A stretch of 64,000 bases of DNA, from assembly GCF_001463745.1 (NCBI RefSeq), contig NZ_BBWJ01000047.1, positions 46,482 to 110,481 of the forward strand. The letters run 5' to 3'. Position numbers and translations under genes: made by a program. Under the pieces are notes generated by a model, which saw only the letters and a list, made by a program, of their open reading frames with translations, had not been told where the DNA came from and did not search any database. Within the stretch, counting starts at the first letter, position 1; the number at the start of each line of letters is the position of its first letter. The stretch comes from Aureimonas sp. AU22 (lineage in GTDB: Bacteria; Pseudomonadota; Alphaproteobacteria; Rhizobiales; Rhizobiaceae). Shown here piece by piece: positions 39,593 through 49,684 of the stretch.

Positions 39593-40159
39593 TTGGCCCA
39601 GGTCCTGCGTTTCCTGTTCCTGATCCCGGTCGGCTTCGTGCTGGCCTGCTTCGCCGCGAGCTTCGCGCTGCTCTGGCCGTTCATCGACCTGCCGCCGGGC
39701 GCCACGGGCGATCCGTTCATCTGGACGCAGCTCGGGGTCGGTTTCTTCGCGCAAGGGGCGCAGGTCGGATCGCTGGCGCTGGTGCCCTGGGGCCTCTTCA
39801 TGCTGGTGACGGAAGCGCTGGGCAAACGCTCCCTCCTTCTGCACGCGGCGGCCGGTCTCGTCGGTGGGTTTGCCGCAGCGCGCATGCCGCCGGGGGCCGG
39901 CAGTGCCTCGCTCGAGACCGCCATGATCGTCGCCGGCCTCGCCTTCTCCCTGGTCTACTGGCTGGTCGCAGGCCACGGCGCAGGAAACTGGCGTCGACGC
40001 CGAGCCCCGTCCCCCCCCAACCCTGAAGGACCTGCCCCATGGCCCGCCGCCCCACCAATCCACGCGATGCCGCGGAAGCCGCCTTCAAGGCTGCCACCAG
40101 CAAGCCCGCCGAGCGCGTCCGCGAGCCCGTGGCCATTCCCGGCCGTCGCGAACAGGTGA
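39593..40159 (+). CDS. small membrane protein of unknown function, 3' end possibly frame-shifted
   Basis: From TTG 39593 this reads 188 residues with about four hydrophobic helices in the first 130, then GNWRRRRAP and a proline-rich tail. I do not recognise a named family. The tail overlaps the next gene by 121 bases, which is unusual. It begins at a run of eight C (40011-40018); adding one C would end the protein at 40026 after about 143 residues and remove the overlap. So the true end is uncertain. It is likely co-transcribed with rlmN. Confidence 0.6.
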   Translation: MAQVLRFLFLIPVGFVLACFAASFALLWPFIDLPPGATGDPFIWTQLGVGFFAQGAQVGSLALVPWGLFMLVTEALGKRSLLLHAAAGLVGGFAAARMPPGAGSASLETAMIVAGLAFSLVYWLVAGHGAGNWRRRRAPSPPNPEGPAPWPAAPPIHAMPRKPPSRLPPASPPSASASPWPFPAVANR

Positions 40160-40260
40160 CCCTGCGCGTCGATTCCGAGGTGCTGGAGTGGTTCCAGGAA
40201 GACGGTCCCGGCTGGCAGGACCGGATGGCCGAGGCCCTGCGCAAGGCCGCGGGTAAATAA
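40039..40260 (+). CDS. BrnA-like antitoxin-family protein, unpaired
   Basis: This 73-residue protein ends with REQVTLRVDSEVLEWFQEDGPGWQDRMAEALRKAAGK-like sequence, the ribbon-helix-helix pattern of BrnA antitoxins (VTLRVDSEVLEWF, GPGWQDRM). GAAGGA lies upstream of the ATG. BrnA normally follows brnT, which encodes a roughly 90-residue RNase toxin; no BrnT-like gene precedes it here, so it may be a solitary DNA-binding regulator. Confidence 0.7.
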   Translation: MARRPTNPRDAAEAAFKAATSKPAERVREPVAIPGRREQVTLRVDSEVLEWFQEDGPGWQDRMAEALRKAAGK

Positions 40261-40308
40261 AGCCGCCGGCTCTTGCTGCGCGTTCCGATCACGCCAGTTC
40301 GCTAGGGC

Positions 40309-40968
40309 ATGATCGTCATCCACCATCTGAACAACTCGCGCTCGCAGCGCGTCCTCTGGCTGCTCGAAGAGCTCGGCGTGCCCTACGAGGTGAGGCGGTA
40401 CGAGCGTCTGAAGACGCTCGCCGCGCCGCCCGAGCTCAAAGCGGTGCACCCGCTCGGCAAGTCGCCCGTCCTCACCGACGGCGCCCTCACGCTGGCCGAG
40501 ACCGGCGCGATCGTCACCTACATCGCGCAGACGTACGGCGGCGGTCGCTTTCAACCGCGGGAAGACTCGGCGGACTGGTGGCGCATGCAGCACTTCCTGC
40601 ATCATGCGGAAGGGTCGGCCATGCCGCCGCTCTTCATGAAGCTCGTCTTCGCCAGCATCCCGTCCCAGGCGCCCGCCCTGATCCGGCCCGTCGCAAGAGC
40701 GCTGATGAAGGGCGTCGACGCCCAGTTCCTCAAGCCGCGCCTTGCCGATCTTCTCGACTACTGGGACACGGCGCTGGCGGCGACGGGGTGGTTCGCGGGG
40801 CCGGAGCCGACGCTTGCCGACGTCATGATGAGCTTTCCGCTGGAGGCCGCGGGATCTCGGGTCGGTTTCGACGATCGCCGTCACCTGCCGGCCTTCGTCG
40901 AGCGGATCCACGCCCGCCCCGCCTACAGGCAGGCACTGCAGCGGGGCGGCCCCTACGCCTACGCCTGA
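40309..40968 (+). CDS. glutathione S-transferase family protein
   Basis: The 219-residue protein has an N-terminal thioredoxin-like domain (IHHLNNSRSQRVLWLLEEL, HPLGKSPVLTDG with the cis-Pro, then LAETGAIVTYIA) and an all-helical C-terminal domain ending PAYRQALQRGG. The active-site position is in NNSRSQRV, so a Ser-type enzyme is likely. The substrate is unknown. It is convergent with the EamA gene, 6 bases apart. Confidence 0.92.
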   Translation: MIVIHHLNNSRSQRVLWLLEELGVPYEVRRYERLKTLAAPPELKAVHPLGKSPVLTDGALTLAETGAIVTYIAQTYGGGRFQPREDSADWWRMQHFLHHAEGSAMPPLFMKLVFASIPSQAPALIRPVARALMKGVDAQFLKPRLADLLDYWDTALAATGWFAGPEPTLADVMMSFPLEAAGSRVGFDDRRHLPAFVERIHARPAYRQALQRGGPYAYA

Positions 40969-40974
40969 CCGGGG

Positions 40975-41394
40975 TCAGCGCCAGGCGACGAGGACCGTGC
41001 CGCCCGCGATCAGCGCGACGCCCGCCCAGTTCGTCGGGCTCAGCCGCTCGTGCAGGAAGGCGACGCCGAACACGGCGACCAGGACGACGGACAGCTTGTC
41101 GACGGGAGCGACCTGCGCCGCTTGCCCCATCTGCAACGCGCGGTAGTAGCAGAGCCAGGACGCGCCCGTGGCGGCGCCCGAAAGAGCCAGGAAGGCGAGC
41201 GAGCGCGCCGGAAGCTCGGCAGGCGAGCGCCAATGGCCGCCGCTCGTCACGATGGCGGCGATCAGCGCGAGGATCACCAGCGTGCGCAGGAACGTCGCGT
41301 AGTCGGACTGGACGCCGGTGACGCCGATCTTGCCGAAGATCGCCGTGAGGGCAGCGAAACCGGCCGATGCCAGGGCCCAGCCGAGCCAGCCCAT
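40975..41394 (-). CDS. small EamA-type (DMT superfamily) permease
   Basis: This 139-residue protein has five hydrophobic helices and is a single EamA repeat (WALASAGFAALTAIFGKIG, LCYYRALQMGQAAQVAPVDKLSV, then a C-terminal VALIAGGTVLVAW). Such half-length members must form dimers. The substrate is unknown. Its ATG overlaps the stop of the LysE-family gene (ATGA), suggesting a two-gene exporter operon. Confidence 0.88.
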   Translation of the reverse strand: MGWLGWALASAGFAALTAIFGKIGVTGVQSDYATFLRTLVILALIAAIVTSGGHWRSPAELPARSLAFLALSGAATGASWLCYYRALQMGQAAQVAPVDKLSVVLVAVFGVAFLHERLSPTNWAGVALIAGGTVLVAWR

Positions 41395-42032
41395 CAAGCG
41401 CGGGCGAGCAGGATGTGGACGGCGAACGCCGAGAAGACCGAGGCGAAGAGCCAGTCGATGAAGCGCATCACGGCGGGCTTGGTCTTCAGCGTCGCGGCGA
41501 TCCGGTCGGCCGCGAAGATCATGGCGATCGTGATGGGCGTCGCCACGAGGATAAAGTAGACGCCAAGGAAGAAGAGCTTGCCCCCCGCATGCGGATCGCC
41601 GACGGCGACGAACTGCGGCAGGAACGTCACGAAGAACAGGATGATCTTGGGGTTGAGAAGGTTGATCCCGATCCCCGTCGCCCAATTGGCGGCGAACGGC
41701 TGGCGCGGCACCTTGCCCCGCTCCACGGAGAGCGAAGAGCCGTGGCGGATGGCCTGCACGGCCAGCCAGACGAGATAGGCCGCGCCCACGATCTTGAGCG
41801 CCAGGAAGGCCTCCGGCGAGGCGGCGATCAGGGCTGACAGGCCGACGGCGGCCAATGTCGTATGGATCAGCGATCCCGTGCAGGCACCGCAATAGGCGGC
41901 AAAGCCGGCCGATCGTCCCTGCGCCAGCGTGCGCCCCAGAAACAGCGTCATGTCGGGGCCCGGCGTGATCGTCAGGACGATCGCGGCCAGCGTGAAGGCC
42001 GCAAGGGCGGAGGCATCGGGCAGGAATGTCAT
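41394..42032 (-). CDS. LysE/RhtB family translocator
   Basis: The 212-residue protein has six helices and the family signature ITPGPDMTLFLGRTLAQG near the N-terminus, with KIVGAAYLVWLA and NLLNPKIILFFVTFLPQF. The family exports amino acids such as threonine, homoserine or leucine; the specific substrate is unknown. It overlaps the EamA gene. Confidence 0.92.
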   Translation of the reverse strand: MTFLPDASALAAFTLAAIVLTITPGPDMTLFLGRTLAQGRSAGFAAYCGACTGSLIHTTLAAVGLSALIAASPEAFLALKIVGAAYLVWLAVQAIRHGSSLSVERGKVPRQPFAANWATGIGINLLNPKIILFFVTFLPQFVAVGDPHAGGKLFFLGVYFILVATPITIAMIFAADRIAATLKTKPAVMRFIDWLFASVFSAFAVHILLARA

Positions 42033-42336
42033 GCGGCCTCACGGGTAACGAGCCCGCCTCGCGGCGCGGCCGACTAGGAAAGCAAGCCGATCGAGGTGCG
42101 TCGCGCCTCCCTCATGCAGGATCACTCCTACGTCATGTGCGATCGGCAGGGAAGCACCGGGCGACCCCACCTGCGATCCGTTCTCATCGCGATCCCACCC
42201 CCTCACTCTTCCTTCGCTTCCGACGCTTTGTTAAGAGCGCCCGACGGAACCCTCAAGGTCCTTTCTCGCGAGGCACCGTCGGCGTGCCCGAGGTCCTCGG
42301 CGCGATCGTCCTCTCAATTCGGGAACAATGCGAAGC
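42033..42336. other. intergenic region between the LysE-family gene and argG
   Basis: This roughly 300-base divergent gap should hold promoters for both neighbours. I see no clear -35/-10 pair, no RNA gene and no credible open reading frame. A TTGTTAAG stretch near 42228 is the only AT-rich patch. Confidence 0.45.
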
Positions 42337-43557
<1,221 letters not shown>

Positions 43558-43580
43558 GCCGACGCCGCGATTGAACGGGA

Positions 43581-43613
43581 AAGGGGCCGGCGGAGCGATC
43601 CGCCGGCCCTTTG
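43581..43613 (+). terminator. terminator of argG
   Basis: A 13-bp stem, with one wobble pair (43581-43593 with 43600-43612), closes a 6-base loop and ends in TTT. Confidence 0.85.
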
Positions 43614-43665
43614 CATTCGGGCCTCCCCGCCCCCACCTTGGGGGAAATCATATGGAAGCCGAACG

Positions 43666-44691
43666 ATGATCCCCTATTCCGTTCTCGACCTGTCGCCCAT
43701 TCCCGAAGGCGGCACGGCGGCCGACGCCCTCGCCAACTCGCTGGATCTGGCGCGCGAGGCCGAGCGGCTCGGCTACGTCAGATTCTGGCTCGCCGAGCAT
43801 CACAACATGACCGGCATCGCCAGCGCGGCGACGGCGGTCGTCATCGGCCATGTCGCGGCGGGAACGAAGACCATTCGCGTCGGCTCGGGCGGCATCATGC
43901 TGCCGAACCATGCCCCGCTCGTCATCGCCGAGCAGTTCGGCACGCTGGCGACGCTGTATCCAGGTCGCATCGATCTCGGCCTCGGCCGGGCGCCGGGCAC
44001 CGACATGATGACGGCCCGCGCGCTGCGCCGGAACCTCGACAGCTCCGACAGCTTCCCGCAGGACGTGGTGGAACTGATGGGCTACTTCGCCGATGCCGCT
44101 CCCCAGCAGCGGCTGCGCGCGGTGCCGGGCACGGGAACGCACGTGCCGGTCTGGATCCTCGGCTCCAGCCTCTACGGCGCGCAGCTCGCCGCCCATCTCG
44201 GCCTGCCTTATGCCTTCGCTTCGCATTTCGCGCCGCAGGCGCTGGACGACGCGGTGGAGATCTACCGGCAGACCTTCCGTCCCTCGGCGGAATGGGAAGC
44301 GCCGCACTTCATGCTCGCGATCAACGTCTTCGCCGCCGACACGGACGCCGAGGGCCGCCGGCTCCAGTCCTCCATGCAGCAGGCCTTCGCCCGTCTGCGG
44401 TCCGGACAGCCCGGCCCCTTGCCGCGGCCGGTCGACGACATCGACGCGGTCCTCGATCCCGGCGCGCGCGCCATGGTCGACGAAGCGCTGCGCGTGTCGG
44501 TGGTGGGCGGCCCCACGCGCGTGCGCGAAGGCCTTGAGCGGCTCGTCTCGCGCTATCGACCGGACGAGGTGATCCTCACCGGCCAGATCCACGATCACCA
44601 CTCGCGGGTGCGCTCGTTTGCGCTGGCGGCCGAAGCCATGCAGGCGATCGGCGGCGCAACGACGACGGCGACGGCGCAAGCGGCGGAATAG
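43666..44691 (+). CDS. luciferase-like (LLM class) flavin-dependent oxidoreductase
   Basis: This 341-residue TIM-barrel protein has the family features [38 protein letters not shown] and [12 protein letters not shown]. It resembles the YhbW-type LLM flavin monooxygenases with an unknown substrate. It is convergent with a MarR-family regulator 7 bases away. Confidence 0.92.
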   Translation: MIPYSVLDLSPIPEGGTAADALANSLDLAREAERLGYVRFWLAEHHNMTGIASAATAVVIGHVAAGTKTIRVGSGGIMLPNHAPLVIAEQFGTLATLYPGRIDLGLGRAPGTDMMTARALRRNLDSSDSFPQDVVELMGYFADAAPQQRLRAVPGTGTHVPVWILGSSLYGAQLAAHLGLPYAFASHFAPQALDDAVEIYRQTFRPSAEWEAPHFMLAINVFAADTDAEGRRLQSSMQQAFARLRSGQPGPLPRPVDDIDAVLDPGARAMVDEALRVSVVGGPTRVREGLERLVSRYRPDEVILTGQIHDHHSRVRSFALAAEAMQAIGGATTTATAQAAE

Positions 44692-44698
44692 CGCCTGA

Positions 44699-45205
44699 TC
44701 AGGCGGCGCCGGGATCCTTGCCGCCGGGCTGCTTGCACAGGAGGTTGATCGGCTCTTCGAGCTGCGGATCGTTGCTGAGGTTGCCGCGGATCATTCGCAG
44801 CACCTCGCCGGCCGCCCGGACCTGGTCCTCGTTCAGCCCCTGCATCGCGAAGGCGAAGACCCTGTCGAAGAGCGGATCGAGTTCGCGCATGATGCGGAAC
44901 GCCTCTTCGGTCGGCTCGATCAGCTTGGCCCGCCGGTCGTTCGGATCCATGATGCGATCGATCAGCTTGCGCGCCTCGAGCCTGTCGAGGTAGGCGGACA
45001 AGGTCATCGGCTCGACGCCCATGCGCTCGGCGAGGATCGCCTGTCGCGATCCCCGGAAGCGGATCACGTGTCCCAGGGCCCGGATCTCACCCGGTGTCAG
45101 TCCCAACCCGTTCTCGGCGACGATCTTTTCGAAATACTGCCGAAAGAGCCGCGACGTGTCGGTGAGCAGGAACCCGAACGCATTTCCCATCGTCAAGTCT
45201 GGCAC
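44699..45205 (-). CDS. MarR family transcriptional regulator
   Basis: The 168-residue protein has a winged-helix MarR domain: LGLTPGEIRALGHVI, AILAERMGVEPMTLSAYLDRLEA and a wing IDRIMDPNDRRAKLIEPT with the conserved DxRxxxxxLT-like pattern. GTG at 45205 has AGAAGG about 9 bases upstream; ATG at 45190 is the alternative. It is divergent from the M3 peptidase gene and may control it or itself; no clear palindromic operator is seen in the 120-base gap. Confidence 0.9.
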   Translation of the reverse strand: MPDLTMGNAFGFLLTDTSRLFRQYFEKIVAENGLGLTPGEIRALGHVIRFRGSRQAILAERMGVEPMTLSAYLDRLEARKLIDRIMDPNDRRAKLIEPTEEAFRIMRELDPLFDRVFAFAMQGLNEDQVRAAGEVLRMIRGNLSNDPQLEEPINLLCKQPGGKDPGAA

Positions 45206-45326
45206 AGGTTGCTGCCTTCTTCGTCAATCCAGGGCCCGACGCTTCTTCCGATCCGCCGGGAAGTCACGTATCGCTCGCCCCATGTCCTTCATTCGATGAC
45301 GACCGGCAAGGGACGATTCGTTGAAA

Positions 45327-47387
45327 ATGGTTCTTAAGATGATGGAATCTCAGATCGAAGCGTTCGATCCCCGCCTTTCCTTTCCGGAGCGGCAGGTTCT
45401 GCCGGACTTCGCGCAATGGACGCCGGAGGATTTCGCGGCCGCGTTCGAGCGCGCGATGGAGGCGCATGCCGGCGAGATCGACGCGATCGCCGGAAGCGGA
45501 ACCGAGCCGACGTTCGACAACACGATCCTTGCCCTGGAGCGGGCGGGACGTCCGCTGTCGCGCGTCGCGGCCCTGTTCTTCACGCTTGCCGGCGCGCATA
45601 CCAACGACGGCATTCAGCGGGTCGAGCGCGAGGTTTCGCCGAAGCTGTCGCGCCACGGCTCGCGCATCTCGCTGAACGCGGCGCTCTTCTCGCGGATCGA
45701 CGCCCTGTTCGAACGAAGACACGAGGCCGGTCTCGGCGCCGAGGAACTGCGGCTTCTGGAACGCACGCATGCCGGCTTCGTGCGGTCGGGGGCAAGGCTC
45801 GAGGGGGACGACCGCCAGCGTTTCGCCGACATCAACGCGCGGCTCGCGGAGCTCGGCACCCGCTTCTCGCAGAACGTCCTCGCCGACGAGAGCGCCTATG
45901 CGCGGCCCGTGACGGACGCCGATCTCGCCGGCCTGCCGGCCTTTCTCGTCTCGGCCATGGCGGATGCGGCGCAGGAGCGCGGCCTTGCCGGCCATGTCGT
46001 GACCCTGTTGCGCTCGATCGTGGTGCCCTTTCTGACCTACTGCCCGAACCGGGCGTTGCGCGAGGAGATGTTCGGCGCCTGGACGCGGCGCGGCGAGCGC
46101 GAGGGCGGGACGGACAACCGGCCGGTTCTGGCCGAGATTCTCCAGCTACGAGCCGAGAAGGCCAGGCTGCTCGGCTTCCGCTCCTTCGCCGATTACAAGC
46201 TCGACGACACGATGGCCAAGACCCCGGACCGGGTGGAAGCTCTGCTGCGCCGGGTTTGGGACAAGGCGCGCGAGCGGGCCGACGGCGACGCGCGAAAGCT
46301 CGCCGCGCTCGCGGCGTCGGAGGGCGACAACGCCCCGCTCGGCGCGGCGGACTGGCGCTTCTATGCCGAGAAGCGTCGGCAGGCGGAGTTCTCCATCGAC
46401 GAAGGCGCACTGAAATCCTTCTTCCAGCTCGATCGCATGATCGACGCCGCCTTCGACGTGGCGGGGCGGCTGTTCGGCCTGCGCTTCGAGCCGCTGCCGG
46501 AGGTCCGCGCCTGGCATCCCGACGCGCGGGTCTGGCGCGTGCGCGATCGCGACGGCACGGAGCGGGGTATCTTCATCGGCGACTACTTCGCGCGCACCTC
46601 CAAGCGCTCCGGCGCGTGGATGAGCGCGCTCCGCTCGCAAGCCAAGATCGACGGCGGCCAGACGCCCGTGATCTACAACGTGTGCAACTTCGCCAAGCCG
46701 GCCAAGGGCGAGCCCGCTCTCCTCTCGGTGGACGACGCGCGCACGCTGTTCCACGAGTTCGGCCACGCGCTGCACGGGCTCCTGTCGGACGTGACCTATC
46801 CCTCGCTCGCCGGCACGGCCGTCGCGCGCGACTTCGTGGAGCTGCCCTCGCAGCTCTACGAACACTGGCTGACGGTGCCCGCCATCCTCCAGCGCCACGC
46901 GCTGCACGCCGAAACGGGTGAGCCGCTGCCCGCCGCCGAGATGGAGAAGCTGGAGGCGGCCCGCACCTTCGACGCCGGGTTCGACACGGTCGAGTTCACC
47001 GCGTCGGCGCTCGTCGACCTCCTGTTCCACAGGGAAGCCGAGGCGCCGTCCGATCCGATGGCGCGCGAGGCGGAGATCCTCGAAGGGCTCGGCATGCCGA
47101 GGGCGATCGTCATGCGCCATCGCTCTCCGCACTTTGCCCATATCTTCTCGGGCGACGGCTATTCGTCGGGCTACTATTCCTACATGTGGTCCGAAGTCCT
47201 GGACGCCGACGCCTTCGAGGCTTTCGGGGAGGCGGGCGATCCGTTCGACGCCCAGACCGCGCAGCGGCTCCGGCAGTTCGTCTACGGCGCCGGAAACTCG
47301 GAGGATCCGGCCATCCTCTACGAACGATTCCGGGGGCGCGCGCCCGATCCGGACGCCCTGATGCGCAAGCGCGGTTTCGCGGCCTGA
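45327..47387 (+). CDS. M3 family metallopeptidase (oligopeptidase A / dipeptidyl carboxypeptidase type)
   Basis: The 686-residue zinc peptidase has the HExxH motif in LFHEFGHALHGLL and the third-ligand region RDFVELPSQLYEHW typical of Dcp and oligopeptidase A. It has no signal peptide, so it is cytosolic and degrades short peptides. ATG at 45327 is preferred, with ATGs at 45339 and 45342 as alternatives. It is divergent from the MarR gene and ends before a hairpin. Confidence 0.93.
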   Translation: MVLKMMESQIEAFDPRLSFPERQVLPDFAQWTPEDFAAAFERAMEAHAGEIDAIAGSGTEPTFDNTILALERAGRPLSRVAALFFTLAGAHTNDGIQRVEREVSPKLSRHGSRISLNAALFSRIDALFERRHEAGLGAEELRLLERTHAGFVRSGARLEGDDRQRFADINARLAELGTRFSQNVLADESAYARPVTDADLAGLPAFLVSAMADAAQERGLAGHVVTLLRSIVVPFLTYCPNRALREEMFGAWTRRGEREGGTDNRPVLAEILQLRAEKARLLGFRSFADYKLDDTMAKTPDRVEALLRRVWDKARERADGDARKLAALAASEGDNAPLGAADWRFYAEKRRQAEFSIDEGALKSFFQLDRMIDAAFDVAGRLFGLRFEPLPEVRAWHPDARVWRVRDRDGTERGIFIGDYFARTSKRSGAWMSALRSQAKIDGGQTPVIYNVCNFAKPAKGEPALLSVDDARTLFHEFGHALHGLLSDVTYPSLAGTAVARDFVELPSQLYEHWLTVPAILQRHALHAETGEPLPAAEMEKLEAARTFDAGFDTVEFTASALVDLLFHREAEAPSDPMAREAEILEGLGMPRAIVMRHRSPHFAHIFSGDGYSSGYYSYMWSEVLDADAFEAFGEAGDPFDAQTAQRLRQFVYGAGNSEDPAILYERFRGRAPDPDALMRKRGFAA

Positions 47388-47426
47388 CAAGGGCCACCTT
47401 TCGCAATCGCAAAAAATTCGTTATGG

Positions 47427-47460
47427 ACGGCCCAATGACCGCGACGTCCTTGGGCCGTTT
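47427..47460 (+). terminator. terminator after the M3 peptidase gene
   Basis: A perfect 9-bp stem (47427-47435 with 47450-47458) with a 14-base loop is followed by TTTC. The long loop and short T-run make it moderate. Confidence 0.55.
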
Positions 47461-47513
47461 CTCATCGAGACGCGCCTCCAAACGCGTTTCAACCCCTTTC
47501 GGTGACCTGACAC

Positions 47514-49343
47514 ATGAAGCTCCGCAACATCGCGATCATCGCGCACGTTGACCATGGCAAGACGACGCTCGTCGACAAGCTCCTCGCCCAGTCCGGCTCG
47601 TTCCGCGAGAACCAGCGCACCGAAGAGCGCGCGATGGACTCCAACGACCTCGAAAAGGAGCGTGGCATCACGATCCTCGCCAAGGCCACCTCGGTGGAGT
47701 GGAAGGACACGCGGATCAACATCGTCGACACTCCGGGCCACGCCGACTTCGGCGGCGAGGTGGAGCGCATCCTCAACATGGTGGACGGCGCCGTCATCCT
47801 CGTCGACGCCTCCGAAGGCCCGATGCCACAGACCAAGTTCGTGCTCGGCAAGGCGCTCAAGGTCGGCCTGAAGCCGATCGTCGCGATCAACAAGATCGAC
47901 CGCCCGGACGAGCGCCACGAAGAAGTGCTGAACGAGATCTTCGATCTCTTCGTCAACCTCGACGCCACCGACGAGCAGCTCGACTTCCCCGTGCTCTACG
48001 GCTCGGGCCGCGGCGGCTGGATGGCCGACGCGCCGGACGGCCCGCAGGACAAGGGTCTCGAGCCCCTGTTCGACCTCATCGTGAAGCACGTTCCCGAGCC
48101 GGACACCGCCGGCAAGGACGAGCCGTTCAAGATGATCGGCACGATCCTCGAGGCCAACCCGTTCCTCGGCCGCCTCATCACGGGCCGCATCCAGTCCGGC
48201 TCCATCAAGCCGAACCAGACGGTGAAGGTGCTGAACGGCGAAGGCCAGCAGCTGGAATCGGGCCGTATCTCCAAGATCCTCGCCTTCCGGGGCCTGGAGC
48301 GCACGCCGATCGACTACGCGGAAGCCGGTGACATCGTCGCCATCGCGGGCCTCCAGAAGGGCACCGTCGCCGACACGTTCTGCGACCCGGCCGTGACGGA
48401 GGCGCTGACCGCGCAGCCGATCGACCCGCCGACCGTGACCATGAGCTTCATCGTCAACGATTCGCCGCTCGCCGGCACCGAAGGCGACAAGGTGACGAGC
48501 CGCGTGATCCGCGACCGCCTGTTCAAGGAGGCCGAGGGCAACGTCGCGCTGAAGATCGAAGAGTCCGAGGACAAGGACTCCTTCTTCGTGTCGGGCCGCG
48601 GCGAACTGCAGCTCGCCGTTCTCATCGAGACCATGCGCCGCGAGGGCTTCGAGATCGGCGTCTCGCGGCCGCGCGTCGTGATGCAGAAGGACGAGGCCAC
48701 CGGCGAGACCCTCGAGCCGATCGAAGAGGTCGTCATCGACGTCGACGAGGAGCATTCGGGCGTCGTCGTTCAGAAGATGAGCGAGCGCAAGGCCGAGATG
48801 AAGGAGCTGCGCCCGTCGGGCGGCGGTCGCCAGCGCCTCGTGTTCCATGCGCCGACGCGCGGCCTGATCGGCTACCAGTCGGAGCTTCTGACCGACACGC
48901 GCGGCACGGCGATCATGAACCGCCTGTTCCACTCCTACGCCCCCTACAAGGGCGCGCTGGCAGGCCGCACCAACGGCGTTCTCATCGCCAATGCGTCCGG
49001 CGAGGCCGTGGCCTACGCGATGTTCAACCTGGAAGACCGCGGCCCGATGATCATCGATCCGGGCGTTAAGGTCTACGAGGGTATGATCATCGGCATCCAT
49101 AGCCGTGACAACGACCTCGAGGTGAACGTCCTTAAGGGCAAGCAGCTCACCAACATCCGCGCCGCCGGCAAGGACGAGGCGGTGAAGCTGACGACGCCGA
49201 TCCGCATGACGCTCGACCGCGCGCTCTCCTGGATCCAGGACGACGAGCTGGTCGAGGTGACGCCGAAGAACATCCGTCTGCGCAAGCTCTACCTCGACCC
49301 GAACGAGCGCAAGCGCTTCGAGAAGAGCCGCAAGGTCGCCTGA
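47514..49343 (+). CDS. typA: ribosome-associated GTPase TypA/BipA
   Basis: This 609-residue translational GTPase has G1 AHVDHGKTT, G2 RGITI, G3 DTPGHADFGGEV and G4 NKIDRPDERH, then EF-G-like domains III and V and the TypA-specific C-terminal domain. It assists late 50S assembly and stress adaptation. The gene is monocistronic between a hairpin and a strong terminator. Confidence 0.98.
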   Translation: MKLRNIAIIAHVDHGKTTLVDKLLAQSGSFRENQRTEERAMDSNDLEKERGITILAKATSVEWKDTRINIVDTPGHADFGGEVERILNMVDGAVILVDASEGPMPQTKFVLGKALKVGLKPIVAINKIDRPDERHEEVLNEIFDLFVNLDATDEQLDFPVLYGSGRGGWMADAPDGPQDKGLEPLFDLIVKHVPEPDTAGKDEPFKMIGTILEANPFLGRLITGRIQSGSIKPNQTVKVLNGEGQQLESGRISKILAFRGLERTPIDYAEAGDIVAIAGLQKGTVADTFCDPAVTEALTAQPIDPPTVTMSFIVNDSPLAGTEGDKVTSRVIRDRLFKEAEGNVALKIEESEDKDSFFVSGRGELQLAVLIETMRREGFEIGVSRPRVVMQKDEATGETLEPIEEVVIDVDEEHSGVVVQKMSERKAEMKELRPSGGGRQRLVFHAPTRGLIGYQSELLTDTRGTAIMNRLFHSYAPYKGALAGRTNGVLIANASGEAVAYAMFNLEDRGPMIIDPGVKVYEGMIIGIHSRDNDLEVNVLKGKQLTNIRAAGKDEAVKLTTPIRMTLDRALSWIQDDELVEVTPKNIRLRKLYLDPNERKRFEKSRKVA

Positions 49344-49367
49344 CCGGCAGACCGGCGAAACGAGACA

Positions 49368-49399
49368 AGGGGACGCGGCATGCCGCGTCCCCTTTTTTG
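49368..49399 (+). terminator. terminator of typA
   Basis: A perfect 12-bp stem with a 4-base loop, arms 49368-49379 and 49384-49395, is followed by a T-run (six T from 49394). Confidence 0.9.
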
Positions 49400-49493
49400 T
49401 CGCTGTTCACGACTGCATCATCTCGCGCGATCGCAGGGCATCGAGGGGAACAGGCGGCTCCTCCTCCCGTTTCGAAACCAAGGAGGATGCACC

Positions 49494-49682
49494 ATGTCGT
49501 ACCTGTCGCCCCAGGCCGGCGAGATCGCCGCCAACAATTCCCAGCAACCCACGGACATGACCGGCAGCAATTGGATGTCGGTCGCCAACACGCACGGCTC
49601 CTACGCGTCCGCGCAGGCCTCGCAAGGGACCCCTTGGCTGTTCCGCCAGCCGCCGCGCATTCGCCAGACCGCCAAGGCCTGA
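49494..49682 (+). CDS. 62-residue soluble protein of unknown function
   Basis: ATG 49494 follows AAGGAGG by 7 bases, one of the best ribosome binding sites in the window. The protein begins MSYLSPQAGEIAANNSQQ and is rich in Ser, Gln, Asn, Ala and Thr, with a basic end QPPRIRQTAKA. It has no helix-forming membrane segment and no cysteine. I do not recognise the family. It lies alone after the typA terminator, 2 bases from the end of the convergent patatin gene. Confidence 0.65.
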   Translation: MSYLSPQAGEIAANNSQQPTDMTGSNWMSVANTHGSYASAQASQGTPWLFRQPPRIRQTAKA

Positions 49683-49684
49683 CC

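Noticed and set aside
47388..47513. A regulatory leader for typA
   Set aside because: The 47427-47458 inverted repeat is more simply the terminator of the upstream peptidase gene, and nothing else structured is visible.
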